From Planctomycetaceae bacterium (lineage in GTDB: Bacteria > Planctomycetota > Planctomycetia > Pirellulales > Pirellulaceae): a stretch of DNA of 11,572 nt. The stretch is taken from NCBI GenBank assembly GCA_018658605.1, contig JABHUV010000174.1, positions 1-11,572 on the forward strand. The letters run 5' to 3'. The notes under the pieces were generated by a model. The model had not been told where the DNA came from. It searched no databases and saw nothing but the letters and a program-made list of their open reading frames with translations. Shown in pieces: positions 1 through 7,741 of this stretch (positions are counted from its first letter, which is position 1; every line of letters begins with the position of its first letter). A program made the position numbers and the translations under genes.

Positions 1-602
1 ACGACGCTGTCTTTGTCACCATGAAAAGCCCAGATCGGAATATCTGTAAGACGCTCAGCAGTGGCTGGATTCCCCCCGCCACAAATGGGTACGGCCGCAG
101 CAAACAACTTGGGATATTTAGCGACCAATGTCCAGGTCCCATACCCCCCCATACTCAGGCCTGTACAGTAAATTCGTGACCGATCAATTTTTTGAGTTTT
201 TGCTATATGCTCAACCAACATGTGTAAATGAGTCGCGTTCCAAAATATGCCTTTGGGACATTGTGGAGAGACAACAACAAAGGGGAAATTTTTTTCCTGG
301 CCAACACGTTTTGCCGGACCCCATTTTTTAACCAGTTCCAGATTATCACCACGTTCCCCTGCACCATGTAAGAACAGCATTAAAGGCCATGCTTTGGTCT
401 TTTCATATGACTCGGGAAGAAAAAGACAATACTGGATGTTTGCTTTCGCGTCGCCTTCTTTTACCTCCAGACGCTGAAACACCTGAGTGCCTGGTTTTGG
501 CTCTTCTTGGGCAACCGTAACTGATCCCAACCAACAAAGTTGTGCTGTCAGCACAGCAGTAAACGCTGTCTTGGATAACCACCCGTATTTTTTCATGATC
601 AT
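1..602 (-). CDS. Secreted alpha/beta-hydrolase esterase (PHB-depolymerase/feruloyl-esterase-like), 3' end outside window
   Basis: This is a partial secreted serine hydrolase; the first 200 codons are visible and the C-terminus lies beyond the left edge. Residues about 1-31 form a Sec signal peptide (basic MIMKKY start, hydrophobic stretch, probable cleavage near VAQ/EE). The mature part shows an LFLHGAGERGDN oxyanion-hole region at residues 77-86 and a perfect nucleophile elbow GLSMGG at 148-153, giving Ser150 as the catalytic nucleophile. An HGDKDSV segment at 194-200 fits the acid-residue region of such hydrolases. The catalytic His should follow outside the window. The pattern matches the planctomycete 'prolyl oligopeptidase / putative esterase' group related to PHB depolymerase and feruloyl esterases; the true substrate is unknown. 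ATG codons at 602 and 596 are both in frame and neither has a strong Shine-Dalgarno. It follows the GDPD gene by 256 bp on the same strand, so it may have its own promoter. Confidence 0.85.
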   Translation of the reverse strand, partial: MIMKKYGWLSKTAFTAVLTAQLCWLGSVTVAQEEPKPGTQVFQRLEVKEGDAKANIQYCLFLPESYEKTKAWPLMLFLHGAGERGDNLELVKKWGPAKRVGQEKNFPFVVVSPQCPKGIFWNATHLHMLVEHIAKTQKIDRSRIYCTGLSMGGYGTWTLVAKYPKLFAAAVPICGGGNPATAERLTDIPIWAFHGDKDSV

Positions 603-777
603 GTTTTAACTCACAAACTAATAGAACTGTTATTGATTTCCGAACTCTGTAACTAAGACAGCTTTAAAGATCGCGTACTGTCGCAACTGGTTTCAGTGGA
701 TTCTTGGAACATTCAGTTTAAGCGACGCGAGTTCAATATTCAACTTAAGACGGTTTGCCGGTAATAATCTGGTCGGT

Positions 778-795
778 GGTTACTCCGAGTTAACC
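778..795. repeat. Short imperfect inverted repeat (hairpin) in intergenic region
   Basis: On the minus strand this reads GGTT-A-ACT-CGG-AGT-AACC, a seven-pair stem with one bulged A and a three-base loop. It lies about 64 bases downstream of the GDPD stop codon. No U-tract follows in the direction of transcription, so it does not qualify as a standard intrinsic terminator. It could be a 3' UTR hairpin or chance. The rest of the 603-858 gap shows no gene, no convincing promoter and no large repeat. Confidence 0.3.
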
Positions 796-858
796 TTCTT
801 ACGGATCTTTGAACCAAAGTATGGTTTATGTATTAATGCGGTTCCCTAAGAGAACAAG

Positions 859-1686
859 TTATTTTTCGGCCGTCTCGTCAGGTTGAGATTTATTTGCCCG
901 CCACACTTGCTGACTCAATGTCGGATAATCTGTCAACATACCATCGACACCTGCTGCTTGGGTTTGCTGCCAAGCACTGGGGTTCCGCCGGTTCTCACCA
1001 GCTCCCGCGTAGTTGTATAGAGCTTGCTTGTGGTGTTGATGCAATCGATCGACATCTTCTCGGGTTGGGGTATAGGTCAACAAAAATACATCTAAGAAAT
1101 CTTCCTCAAGTCTTTCGGTGACCGACGCTCGGTTTACATTCTGACCAATCCGTACACGTGGATTAATTTGTTTGAGACGCTCACTCACTTCCCGGCTTTG
1201 ATCAAATGCAAAAGAATTGTCAAGCAGGTCATACTTGACCATCAGGGCAACTAATTTCCGTTCACCATCGCGTGTGATTTGTTTTATATTCAATGCAATA
1301 ATCGTCGGACCTTGTTTCCGTTTTTGAATCAACTTAAACGTCTCTTCTAACGTGGGTACTTGTACGGCTTGATATCCAACATCAAACCAACTTCCAGCAT
1401 CCAGCTTTTTGACTTCGGCCAAAGTCACGTCGCGGATCGACTTATTCGGACCATTTGTTGTCCGTTGTAAATTATCATCGTGTATGACAACAAGATGACC
1501 ATCAGAAGTCGTGCGGATGTCGAGTTCAATTCCCATACGCAATTCTAGGCACGCAGCAAACGCAGGCAGGGTATTCTCGGGGGCATGCCGTAACAACCCG
1601 CGATGGGCAATCGCAATCGGGTCCGCAGCAAACGCGCAGTTAAGCAGTATGAGAAATAACGTTAAACCTAAAGTCGGTCGAAACAT
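859..1686 (-). CDS. Secreted glycerophosphodiester phosphodiesterase family protein
   Basis: This 275-residue protein has a Sec signal peptide (residues 1-20, cleavage likely after AFA) and a single GDPD TIM-barrel domain covering almost all of the rest. GDPD enzymes hydrolyse glycerophosphodiesters to an alcohol and glycerol 3-phosphate. The family signature is clear: HRG at 28-30, PENT at 36-39, ELD at 54-56 (metal ligands E54 and D56), the second catalytic His in IHDD at 68-71, and the C-terminal VDGMLTDYP at 247-255. One deviation is visible: the strand normally reading IEIK, whose Glu is a third metal ligand, reads LNIK at about 132-135, so that Glu is Asn. This resembles a GDPD-like subgroup and makes the exact substrate uncertain. 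Export implies a periplasmic or surface role. The gene starts 26 bp after the DUF1501 stop, so it is probably co-transcribed with it. Confidence 0.9.
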   Translation of the reverse strand: MFRPTLGLTLFLILLNCAFAADPIAIAHRGLLRHAPENTLPAFAACLELRMGIELDIRTTSDGHLVVIHDDNLQRTTNGPNKSIRDVTLAEVKKLDAGSWFDVGYQAVQVPTLEETFKLIQKRKQGPTIIALNIKQITRDGERKLVALMVKYDLLDNSFAFDQSREVSERLKQINPRVRIGQNVNRASVTERLEEDFLDVFLLTYTPTREDVDRLHQHHKQALYNYAGAGENRRNPSAWQQTQAAGVDGMLTDYPTLSQQVWRANKSQPDETAEK

Positions 1687-1712
1687 AACAACACCATCAC
1701 ATTGTAGATTTT

Positions 1713-3161
1713 CTAGAGCACTAATTCTTTGATGGCTTTTGCCGGAAGAACACCTGTGAGTCGTTGATTTAAGCCCTGGTACTTGTATGACAATTGTTCA
1801 TGGTCGTAACCCAGCAGTTGCATGACTGTTGCATGAAAATCACGAATGTGGACTGGGTTATTGACGATATTGTAGGAGAAGTCATCTGTTTCGCCATAGA
1901 TTGTACCGCCCTTGGCACCACCACCAGCCATCCACATGCTGAAACATCGTGGGTGGTGATCGCGCCCATAATTCGTCATCGATAATTTTCCTTGCGTATA
2001 GATCGTACGACCAAACTCACCGCCCCAAATAATTAACGTATCATCAAACATCCCGCGTTGTTTTAAGTCTTCAATTAACGCTGCACAGGGTTGATCCACG
2101 TCTTTACATTGGCTTGGCATCCGTCCCGCTACATTACCGTGATGGTCCCAATTGTTGTGATAAATTTGGATAAATCGCACACCGCGTTCAGCCAATCTCC
2201 GAGCCATCAAAACAGTATTGGCAAATGTACCCAACTTCTTCGCTTCTTCACCGTACAACTTAAACGTGTGATCCGACTCAGTACTTAAATCCGTCAACTC
2301 AGGCACACTAGCCTGCATTTTAAATGCCATCTCATATTGTCGAATGCGAGTTTGAGTTTCTGGATCACCGACGGCTTTAAAATTAATTTCATTTAAAGCA
2401 TTGATATTGTTGATCGTACTTTTGCGGATCGCTACAGGAACGCCAGCAGGATTATTGATGTAAAGAATTGGGTCACCGGCACTGCGAAATGAAACGCCCG
2501 CGTGTTCACCCGGCAAGTATCCGCTACCCCACAACCGAGACGAGATCGCTTGCTCTTGATCACGATTACTAGGCACTGCAACTAACACAACAAATGCCGG
2601 AAGATTCTCGTTATCAGACCCTAGTCCATACGAGGCCCAAGATCCTAAACAAGGACGACCCGGTACTTGATTCCCAGTCTGCATCGCAGCGATCGCTGGT
2701 TCATGATTAATCGCTTCAGTGTGCAGTGTCCGCATCCAACAGATGTCGTCTGCTTTTTTTGCTAGGTTAGGCAAAAGTTCCGTATTCATCATCATGCCAC
2801 ATTCACCTGCTGGGCCGAACTTGAATTTCGAGGGCGCGACGGGGAATCTCTTTTGGCCACTGGTCATGGTCGTCAACCGTTGACCTTTACGAATCGAAGC
2901 TGGTAGTTCTTTGTCGTAAAATTCTTTCATCTTGGGTTTGTGATCAAATAAATCCATCTGAGCCGGACCGCCGACCATGTGTAAATATATTACTCGTTTC
3001 GCTGTTGCGGGAAAGTGAGTTTTAATGACGCCTTCACCCGCTGTTGCGGACGAACTACTTCCCAGTAGTGATCCGAGGGCGGCAGTCCCTAACAGATTCT
3101 TACCCTGCGAGAAAAACTGTCGACGAGTTTGCAACGTTTTATATTCTTCAATGATATTCAT
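1713..3161 (-). CDS. Tat-exported DUF1501 protein
   Basis: This is a full-length DUF1501 protein (482 residues from the chosen ATG), the usual partner of PSCyt1/DUF1549/DUF1553 cytochromes in Planctomycetes. Its biochemical function is not established; the fold is generally regarded as related to the alkaline phosphatase/sulfatase superfamily. The N-terminus carries a twin-arginine motif (TRRQFF, Arg13-Arg14) and a weakly hydrophobic stretch, so it is probably exported folded, perhaps with a metal bound. Family landmarks are VGGPAQMDLFDHKP at 64-77, INHEP at 151-155, WDHHGN at 338-343, GGEFGR at 380-385, GRDHHP at 399-404 and the C-terminal FHATVMQLLGYDHEQLSY at 442-459. The His/Asp-rich motifs look metal-binding. 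A TTG at 3173 adds four residues in frame, but ATG 3161 has a GGA seven bases upstream and gives a compact Tat n-region. It lies 34 bp after the cytochrome stop and 26 bp before the GDPD gene, consistent with one operon. Confidence 0.92.
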   Translation of the reverse strand: MNIIEEYKTLQTRRQFFSQGKNLLGTAALGSLLGSSSSATAGEGVIKTHFPATAKRVIYLHMVGGPAQMDLFDHKPKMKEFYDKELPASIRKGQRLTTMTSGQKRFPVAPSKFKFGPAGECGMMMNTELLPNLAKKADDICWMRTLHTEAINHEPAIAAMQTGNQVPGRPCLGSWASYGLGSDNENLPAFVVLVAVPSNRDQEQAISSRLWGSGYLPGEHAGVSFRSAGDPILYINNPAGVPVAIRKSTINNINALNEINFKAVGDPETQTRIRQYEMAFKMQASVPELTDLSTESDHTFKLYGEEAKKLGTFANTVLMARRLAERGVRFIQIYHNNWDHHGNVAGRMPSQCKDVDQPCAALIEDLKQRGMFDDTLIIWGGEFGRTIYTQGKLSMTNYGRDHHPRCFSMWMAGGGAKGGTIYGETDDFSYNIVNNPVHIRDFHATVMQLLGYDHEQLSYKYQGLNQRLTGVLPAKAIKELVL

Positions 3162-3195
3162 AGGATGTTCCAATACACCTTAATCCGCACATTTC

Positions 3196-6100
3196 TTACT
3201 TATTAAGGACTTCATCTAAATTCAAGATCTGATTACAAACCATCGTCCAAGTTGCTAGTGTTACATCATCCATCGATTCATCAACTTTCGCTTCACCGAC
3301 TGCCAAGAGCAATTTCGCGTCATCTGCGTGCGCTTGATAGTATTCGAGCAAATGCTGTTTACTGGATTGAACAATCTCTAATTCACTATCTTTCAATGCT
3401 CTACTAAGCGCACGAGCAATGATAAAGTCAATCATGGCTTGATCGCTGCCATCTGTTTCAATAAGAGCCAGTTCAGCGAGTTTTCGAGCGGCCTCGACAA
3501 ACTGTGGGTCATTTAATGTAATCAAAGCTTGCAGCGGTGTGTTCGTACGTTCTCGACTCACAGCACAATACTCGCGACTTGGTGCATTAAACGCCACCAT
3601 ATTTGGCGGTGCTGCCATTCGTTTCCAAAAATGGTATACCGTACGGCGGTAAAGATTCTTGCCTTTGTCCTGAACATAATTTCGAGTATCGCCACCGGAT
3701 AAGCCAACAACTTCCCAAATACCTGTTGGTTGATATGGCTTCGTGCCGGGGCCATACATTTTGCGCGACAATAACCCGCTTACAGCGAGGGCATAGTCTC
3801 GCACCATTTCTGCGTCCATGCGGAAACGAGGACCACGCGACAACAATGCATTATCGCGATCTACCTCTAACTTCTGTTGAGTTATCGTTGCTCCTTGGCG
3901 ATAAGTCGCACTGGTCAACATTAACTTAAATAATTTTCGCACGTCCCAACCACTATCACGAAACTCTAGTGCCAACCAGTCTAGTAACTCGGGATGGCTG
4001 GGATCTGCACCCATCACACCAAAGTCTTCAGGAGTAGTTACAATCCCGCGTCCAAAGATTTCTTGCCAAAAGCGATTCACGGTGACTCGCAGCGTAAGTG
4101 GATTCGCTGGATCAACAATCCACTGCGCCAACCCCAGACGATTATTCGGCAAATCATCGGCGAATGGATGCAATGAAGCTGGAGTGGCAGCCGACACCTG
4201 TTCGCCCTTTTTATCATACTCACCTCGCATCAAAATATAAGCCATCGCATCCGAGTCTTGCTTCTCGACTTGAACATGCGTCACCGGACTACGAGCATCA
4301 ATCGCCGTTCGTTCCTGTTCTAGATCTAACACAACCTGCTGTAATTTTACGTATTCAGGATCATGTTGATTTAGGTAATGGTTCAGTAATGTCTGGTTCT
4401 GTTCTTTCGTTCGATCTGCCTGAGCTGTTGCAAAGATCTCCTGTAATGGTGCAGCTGCACCGATCGTTTTGACGTCCTGTGGAGATAATTGGTTGTCATA
4501 GATGCGAACGTCTTGTACGCTGCCACCTTCAAATACGGCGCCTTGGCTACGTTGCCCAATTCGCAAAGGCGTTTTAGTTCGAATCGTAGCGTCGGGTTTG
4601 ATATTATTTATAGCGACAGTCAATTTAGATTCTGAGCCATCGACAAATATTTTGATGCCTTCCGGTTTAGCAGAGCCATCATAGGTCACAAACACATGCT
4701 GCCATTTCCCCGCCTTTACCTGGGCACCTGTGGTAATAACCTTGATTGCGTTATCTGGCCATTCTTGAATCAGATGCACGGCAAACTCACCTCCACCGAC
4801 GAACAGATCCCAACCTCGAAATGCGGCCTGCTCATCCATGCGGGCGATAATTCCTGAACTCGCTTTTGCAGTGGCCACCCGAACCCAGGCACCATAACTG
4901 AATGACTGGTCTTTTTCAAAATCTCCCAACCCGCCAAGATCAAATGTATTACCCGTTTTAATAACTGGCGCCGAGGCCATCCGTCCATTGGCAACCCAAG
5001 TCACATTACCTGTTACCTTAACGGGTTCCGCGTCTACAATTTGATTTGTGACGGTGTTTCCCGAACCTTCATTTAGCGGAAGATTAACAACCAATCCCTT
5101 CGTCGGTAATTCTAGCGGGACGGTCTCTTTTTCCGTTACATCGAGCCATTTATTAAACCCAGCTTGTGCAGCAATTTTTCTCGCTTCACGAGACTTCGCC
5201 GCCGCTATGATTTCCGCTGGCAAAGCTGCCATTCTTTCTCGATCTTCTTCCAACGGAACCTTAATGACTGGACCACGACCATCTTTGATGTTTCCATCCT
5301 TGGGACCTTGCGTTGTGTTACGGAAAAATGCTGCCAGTGAATAATAGTCCTTCATCGTGATCGCATCGAACTTGTGGTCATGACATTGCGCACAGTTCGT
5401 CGTTAAACCAAAATAGACCCAACCGATCGTTTGCACTCGATCCGCGGCGTAATTGGCAAGATTTTCTTCGTCAATCGTACCACCTTCGTTTGTGGTAATA
5501 TTGCAGCGTTGAAAGCCTGTGGCAATGAGTTGGTCTGTTGATGGTTTTGGTAGCAAGTCACCGGCAATTTGCTCAACGGTAAATTGATCAAACGGTTGAT
5601 TGGCGTTGAACGAGCGAATAACCCAATCGCGATAAGGCCACATCTCGCGATAGTTATCAAAGTGCAAGCCATGCGTGTCGCCGTAGCGAGCTGCGTCAAG
5701 CCAATACCTCGCCCGGTGTTCACCCCACGCTGGCGTCTGCATCAATTTATCGATCCAATCACCGAGCACATTGTCTTTGTTTGCTTTGTTACCTCGATAT
5801 GCCAACACAAAAGCGGTAACATCTGCAGCGGCCGGAGGCAAACCTGTGACATCTAGGTGTACGCGGCGAAACAATTTAGCGGGTGTGGCCTCGGCTGCGG
5901 GTGACAAACCGGCTTGCTGCAAGCTAGCTAATACAAATCTATCAATGCCATTCTTGGCCCAACTCTTTTTACGAACCTTGGGGAGTTCCGATTGGTGTGG
6001 TGCAATTAACGACCAATGTCGCTCGTATTGGGCCCCTGCGGATATCCAACGTTTGAGGATTTCTTTTTCGTCCGCTGTGAGTGTTTTCTTTAGTTCCGCT

Positions 6101-6390
6101 GGCGGCATGACCAGTTCGACATCATCGGTCAGCACGCGGTTAATCATTTCACTGTCGTCAGGGTGGCCCGCAACGATTGCGCCTAAGTCGATTGCCACAT
6201 CCCGTTGGTCTAACCGCAAATCCGCTTTTCGCGCAGCGCTATCCGCACCATGACAAGCAAAGCAATTTTCTGCCAGTATCGGCAACACGTCTCGATTATA
6301 TTGCAACGGTTCCGCTGACTGTATAATTCCCGCAAATGCGAAATAAATCGCAAATAAAAATAGGGAACGCCAATTACACTGCTGATTCAT
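3196..6390 (-). CDS. Large exported c-type cytochrome: PSCyt1 - DUF1549 (PSCyt2) - LamG - DUF1553 (PSD1)
   Basis: This is a 1064-residue exported protein of the planctomycete cytochrome type. A Sec signal peptide covers about residues 1-26 (IIQSA/EP). PSCyt1 follows (about 35-115) with a CxxCH haem motif at 43-47 and a likely axial Met in MPP at 95-97. DUF1549/PSCyt2 (about 145-360) has a second haem motif, CAQCH, at 333-337. A LamG/concanavalin A-like domain sits at about 431-638 (GLVVNLPLNEGSGN start, WQHVFVTYDGS, RIYDNQLSPQDV end) and splits DUF1549 from DUF1553/PSD1 (about 745-1020, with NPLTLRVTVNRFWQEIFG and RTNTPLQALITLNDP). Two c-type haems and a possible glycan-binding domain suggest an envelope redox protein acting on or bound to a complex substrate; the reaction is unknown. 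An ATG at 6411 would add seven residues, but the ATG at 6390 starts a cleaner signal peptide and has a GAGA upstream. First gene of the minus-strand operon. Confidence 0.92.
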   Translation of the reverse strand: MNQQCNWRSLFLFAIYFAFAGIIQSAEPLQYNRDVLPILAENCFACHGADSAARKADLRLDQRDVAIDLGAIVAGHPDDSEMINRVLTDDVELVMPPAELKKTLTADEKEILKRWISAGAQYERHWSLIAPHQSELPKVRKKSWAKNGIDRFVLASLQQAGLSPAAEATPAKLFRRVHLDVTGLPPAAADVTAFVLAYRGNKANKDNVLGDWIDKLMQTPAWGEHRARYWLDAARYGDTHGLHFDNYREMWPYRDWVIRSFNANQPFDQFTVEQIAGDLLPKPSTDQLIATGFQRCNITTNEGGTIDEENLANYAADRVQTIGWVYFGLTTNCAQCHDHKFDAITMKDYYSLAAFFRNTTQGPKDGNIKDGRGPVIKVPLEEDRERMAALPAEIIAAAKSREARKIAAQAGFNKWLDVTEKETVPLELPTKGLVVNLPLNEGSGNTVTNQIVDAEPVKVTGNVTWVANGRMASAPVIKTGNTFDLGGLGDFEKDQSFSYGAWVRVATAKASSGIIARMDEQAAFRGWDLFVGGGEFAVHLIQEWPDNAIKVITTGAQVKAGKWQHVFVTYDGSAKPEGIKIFVDGSESKLTVAINNIKPDATIRTKTPLRIGQRSQGAVFEGGSVQDVRIYDNQLSPQDVKTIGAAAPLQEIFATAQADRTKEQNQTLLNHYLNQHDPEYVKLQQVVLDLEQERTAIDARSPVTHVQVEKQDSDAMAYILMRGEYDKKGEQVSAATPASLHPFADDLPNNRLGLAQWIVDPANPLTLRVTVNRFWQEIFGRGIVTTPEDFGVMGADPSHPELLDWLALEFRDSGWDVRKLFKLMLTSATYRQGATITQQKLEVDRDNALLSRGPRFRMDAEMVRDYALAVSGLLSRKMYGPGTKPYQPTGIWEVVGLSGGDTRNYVQDKGKNLYRRTVYHFWKRMAAPPNMVAFNAPSREYCAVSRERTNTPLQALITLNDPQFVEAARKLAELALIETDGSDQAMIDFIIARALSRALKDSELEIVQSSKQHLLEYYQAHADDAKLLLAVGEAKVDESMDDVTLATWTMVCNQILNLDEVLNK

Positions 6391-6685
6391 GTTGATTCTC
6401 GTAAATCTCATTGGTTTGTTATGTGAATAAAATTTTTGTTTATCTTATTGCTATTCAGCAGGTAATCCTCGACCCCCCAGTATTTTACTCCAGCCTCGAT
6501 ATGTTGTGACATTGCCGCCGACGTTTTTTTCCTATTAACGGCTCAATAATAACTGCAGCCTTCGTATAACTTTTAAACAAAACATTTTTTGTGCCAACAA
6601 GCATCCGCAGGACGTCGCTTCCCGTTAAAATAAAACAAAGCAAGTACGCTATTACAGAAGTCCTCTTATTGGAAATCGACAAACC
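6391..6685. promoter_or_regulatory. Divergent intergenic region between the two gene clusters
   Basis: This roughly 295-bp AT-rich stretch lies between the starts of the minus-strand cytochrome operon and the plus-strand ThuA cluster, so it must hold the promoters of both unless transcription comes from further away. I cannot assign a convincing -35/-10 pair on either strand; TATAAC at 6565-6570 is a possible -10 element without a good -35. A perfect short inverted repeat (ACAAAA-CATT-TTTTGT, 6577-6592) and a spaced pair TTAACGG (6535-6541) / CCGTTAA (6622-6628) are present and could be operator elements or chance. No regulator gene is seen in the window. Confidence 0.5.
6577..6592. repeat. 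Perfect 6-bp inverted repeat in the divergent region
   Basis: The arms ACAAAA and TTTTGT are separated by four bases. It sits about 95 bp upstream of the ThuA start. It could be a regulator binding site, but AT-rich inverted repeats of this size also arise by chance. Confidence 0.25.
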
Positions 6686-7522
6686 ATGGTCAATCATATG
6701 CACAAAAGCATCTTCTTTGGTGTAACACTTCTAGCAAGTTGTTTTTGCTTAATTGCGAGCAACACGACCGCTGCTGAAACGACTACAACACGAAATAACG
6801 TCGCACCTCTGAAAGTGCTGATGGTTACCGGTGGCAGCAGCCATGATTATGACAACCAAAAAGGCATTCTCGAGAAAGGCATTGCAGCGCGAGCAAATGT
6901 CCAATGGACTATCGCTCATCAGGGAGGTAAGGATCGCAATCAAATGATTGAATTGTTCAAATCTCCGGACTGGGCAGCCAAGTACGATATCGTTGTACAC
7001 AACCAGTGTTTTGGTGGGGTAACGGATGTCGCTTTTGTGGAACGCGTTGCTCAAGCGCATTACGCTGGAGTACCTGCAGTCATTATCCACTGCACCGTAC
7101 ATAGCTACCGTCATGCCAAAACCGATGCTTGGCGAAAAGTTATCGGCGTAAGTTCCTTTAGCCATGAAAAACACCGCCCCTTGGCAGTTCGAAATCTACA
7201 AGCCAAACATCCAATCATGCAGGGATTTCCGAAAGTGTGGAATACACCCAATGGGGAGCTCTATAAGATTGACAAAATGTGGCCCAATTGCAAAGCGCTG
7301 GCAACCGCATTTGGCGAAGACACCCAAAAAGATCATACTTGCATTTGGACCAACACCATCGGAAAAGGCAAGGTCTTTGGCACTACGATTGGTCATCACA
7401 ACGAGACCATGAGTACTGATGTTTATCTCGACCTAGTCACCCGTGGCATGTTGTGGGCCTGCGATAAACTCGATGACTCCGGAAAACCTAAACCCGGCTA
7501 CGGTCCCGCTAAAACAAAATAG
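6686..7522 (+). CDS. Exported ThuA-like domain protein
   Basis: This 278-residue protein belongs to the ThuA-like group, which has a class I glutamine amidotransferase-like fold and was named after a trehalose-utilisation gene; the catalytic role of most members is unknown. The domain spans about residues 42-260. Landmarks are KVLMVTGGSSHDYDNQKG (43-60), IAHQGG (76-81), VVHNQCFGG (103-111), the elbow-like GVPAVIIHCTVHSYR (128-142) and IGHHNE (235-240). The elbow reads HCT rather than the GxCxG of true amidotransferases, so no glutaminase activity is expected. The N-terminus has an export signal. It can be read as a Sec signal cleaved near TTAA/E, or as a lipoprotein signal because LASC at 16-19 fits the lipobox. 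ATG 6686 and ATG 6698 are both possible; upstream GGA at 6671 is weak for either. It is the first gene of the plus-strand cluster, 219 bp ahead of the second cytochrome gene. ThuA-like genes are often found beside planctomycete cytochromes. Confidence 0.87.
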   Translation: MVNHMHKSIFFGVTLLASCFCLIASNTTAAETTTTRNNVAPLKVLMVTGGSSHDYDNQKGILEKGIAARANVQWTIAHQGGKDRNQMIELFKSPDWAAKYDIVVHNQCFGGVTDVAFVERVAQAHYAGVPAVIIHCTVHSYRHAKTDAWRKVIGVSSFSHEKHRPLAVRNLQAKHPIMQGFPKVWNTPNGELYKIDKMWPNCKALATAFGEDTQKDHTCIWTNTIGKGKVFGTTIGHHNETMSTDVYLDLVTRGMLWACDKLDDSGKPKPGYGPAKTK

Positions 7523-7539
7523 ACCATCTGTGGTCATTT
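7517..7539 (+). terminator. Possible weak intrinsic terminator after the ThuA-like gene
   Basis: A hairpin overlaps the stop codon: arms GACCA (7522-7526) and TGGTC (7531-7535) with the loop TCTG. AAAT before and ATTT after can extend the stem past a single bulged A. The T-tract is short (ATTTC), so termination would be weak or partial. The symmetrical A/T flanks are compatible with a terminator, but the evidence is modest. Confidence 0.35.
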
Positions 7540-7599
7540 CGACCGAGCCTGTGCTGTGTATCATTTGAGCTCGCAATAAGTGGGATATTACTGAATTGG

Positions 7600-7625
7600 C
7601 CGTTTTGTTATTCATACAGAAACGG
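7600..7625. repeat. Inverted repeat (CCGTTT/AAACGG) between ThuA-like and cytochrome genes
   Basis: Arms CCGTTT (7600-7605) and AAACGG (7620-7625) flank 14 bases, and TGT/ACA inside can add three pairs past a bulged G. No U-tract follows. It could be a leader hairpin or an operator site. The surrounding gap 7523-7741 also has an AT palindrome CTATATATAG at 7642-7651 flanked by two AGACCA copies, and no gene. Confidence 0.3.
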
Positions 7626-7728
7626 AATAAATCAGACCAATCTATATATAGACCATATTAACCGTGCTTCCTTTTAAATGCCGCAGTATAGCGATGTTAC
7701 AATAAAACTACGTAACAGCAATATTATT

Positions 7729-7733
7729 GGAGG
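7729..7733 (+). promoter_or_regulatory. Strong Shine-Dalgarno GGAGG fixing a GTG start
   Basis: GGAGG lies eight bases before the GTG at 7742. It is the best ribosome binding site in the window and decides the start of the downstream cytochrome gene, which has no nearby in-frame ATG that would keep the signal peptide. Confidence 0.8.
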
Positions 7734-7741
7734 CTATTTGA

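Noticed and set aside
128..477. Two overlapping plus-strand open frames near the left edge
   Set aside because: They lie antisense to the esterase frame, which has a signal peptide and a perfect GLSMGG motif.
699..750. Two similar short segments (ATTCAGTTTAAG and ATTCAACTTAAG) as a direct repeat
   Set aside because: Only about ten of twelve bases match, with just two copies; this is within chance for an AT-rich gap.
812..826. AACCA-AAGTA-TGGTT inverted repeat as a terminator for the GDPD gene
   Set aside because: The stem is only five pairs, AT-rich, and no U-tract follows on the minus strand.
5771..6253. 160-codon plus-strand open frame inside the DUF1549/DUF1553 gene
   Set aside because: It is antisense to a strongly supported cytochrome gene and shows low-complexity Ser/Ala-rich sequence typical of a shadow frame.
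6485..6703. 72-codon minus-strand open frame in the divergent region
   Set aside because: It overlaps the ThuA start, has no recognisable domain or good ribosome binding site, and its composition looks like an AT-rich intergenic read-through.
6749..7174. 141-codon minus-strand open frame opposite the ThuA-like gene
   Set aside because: The ThuA frame on the other strand has clear family motifs and an export signal; this frame has none.
7605..7633. TTGTTA and TAAATC spaced 17 bases apart as a promoter for the second cytochrome gene
   Set aside because: The -10 matches the consensus at only three of six positions, too weak to call.
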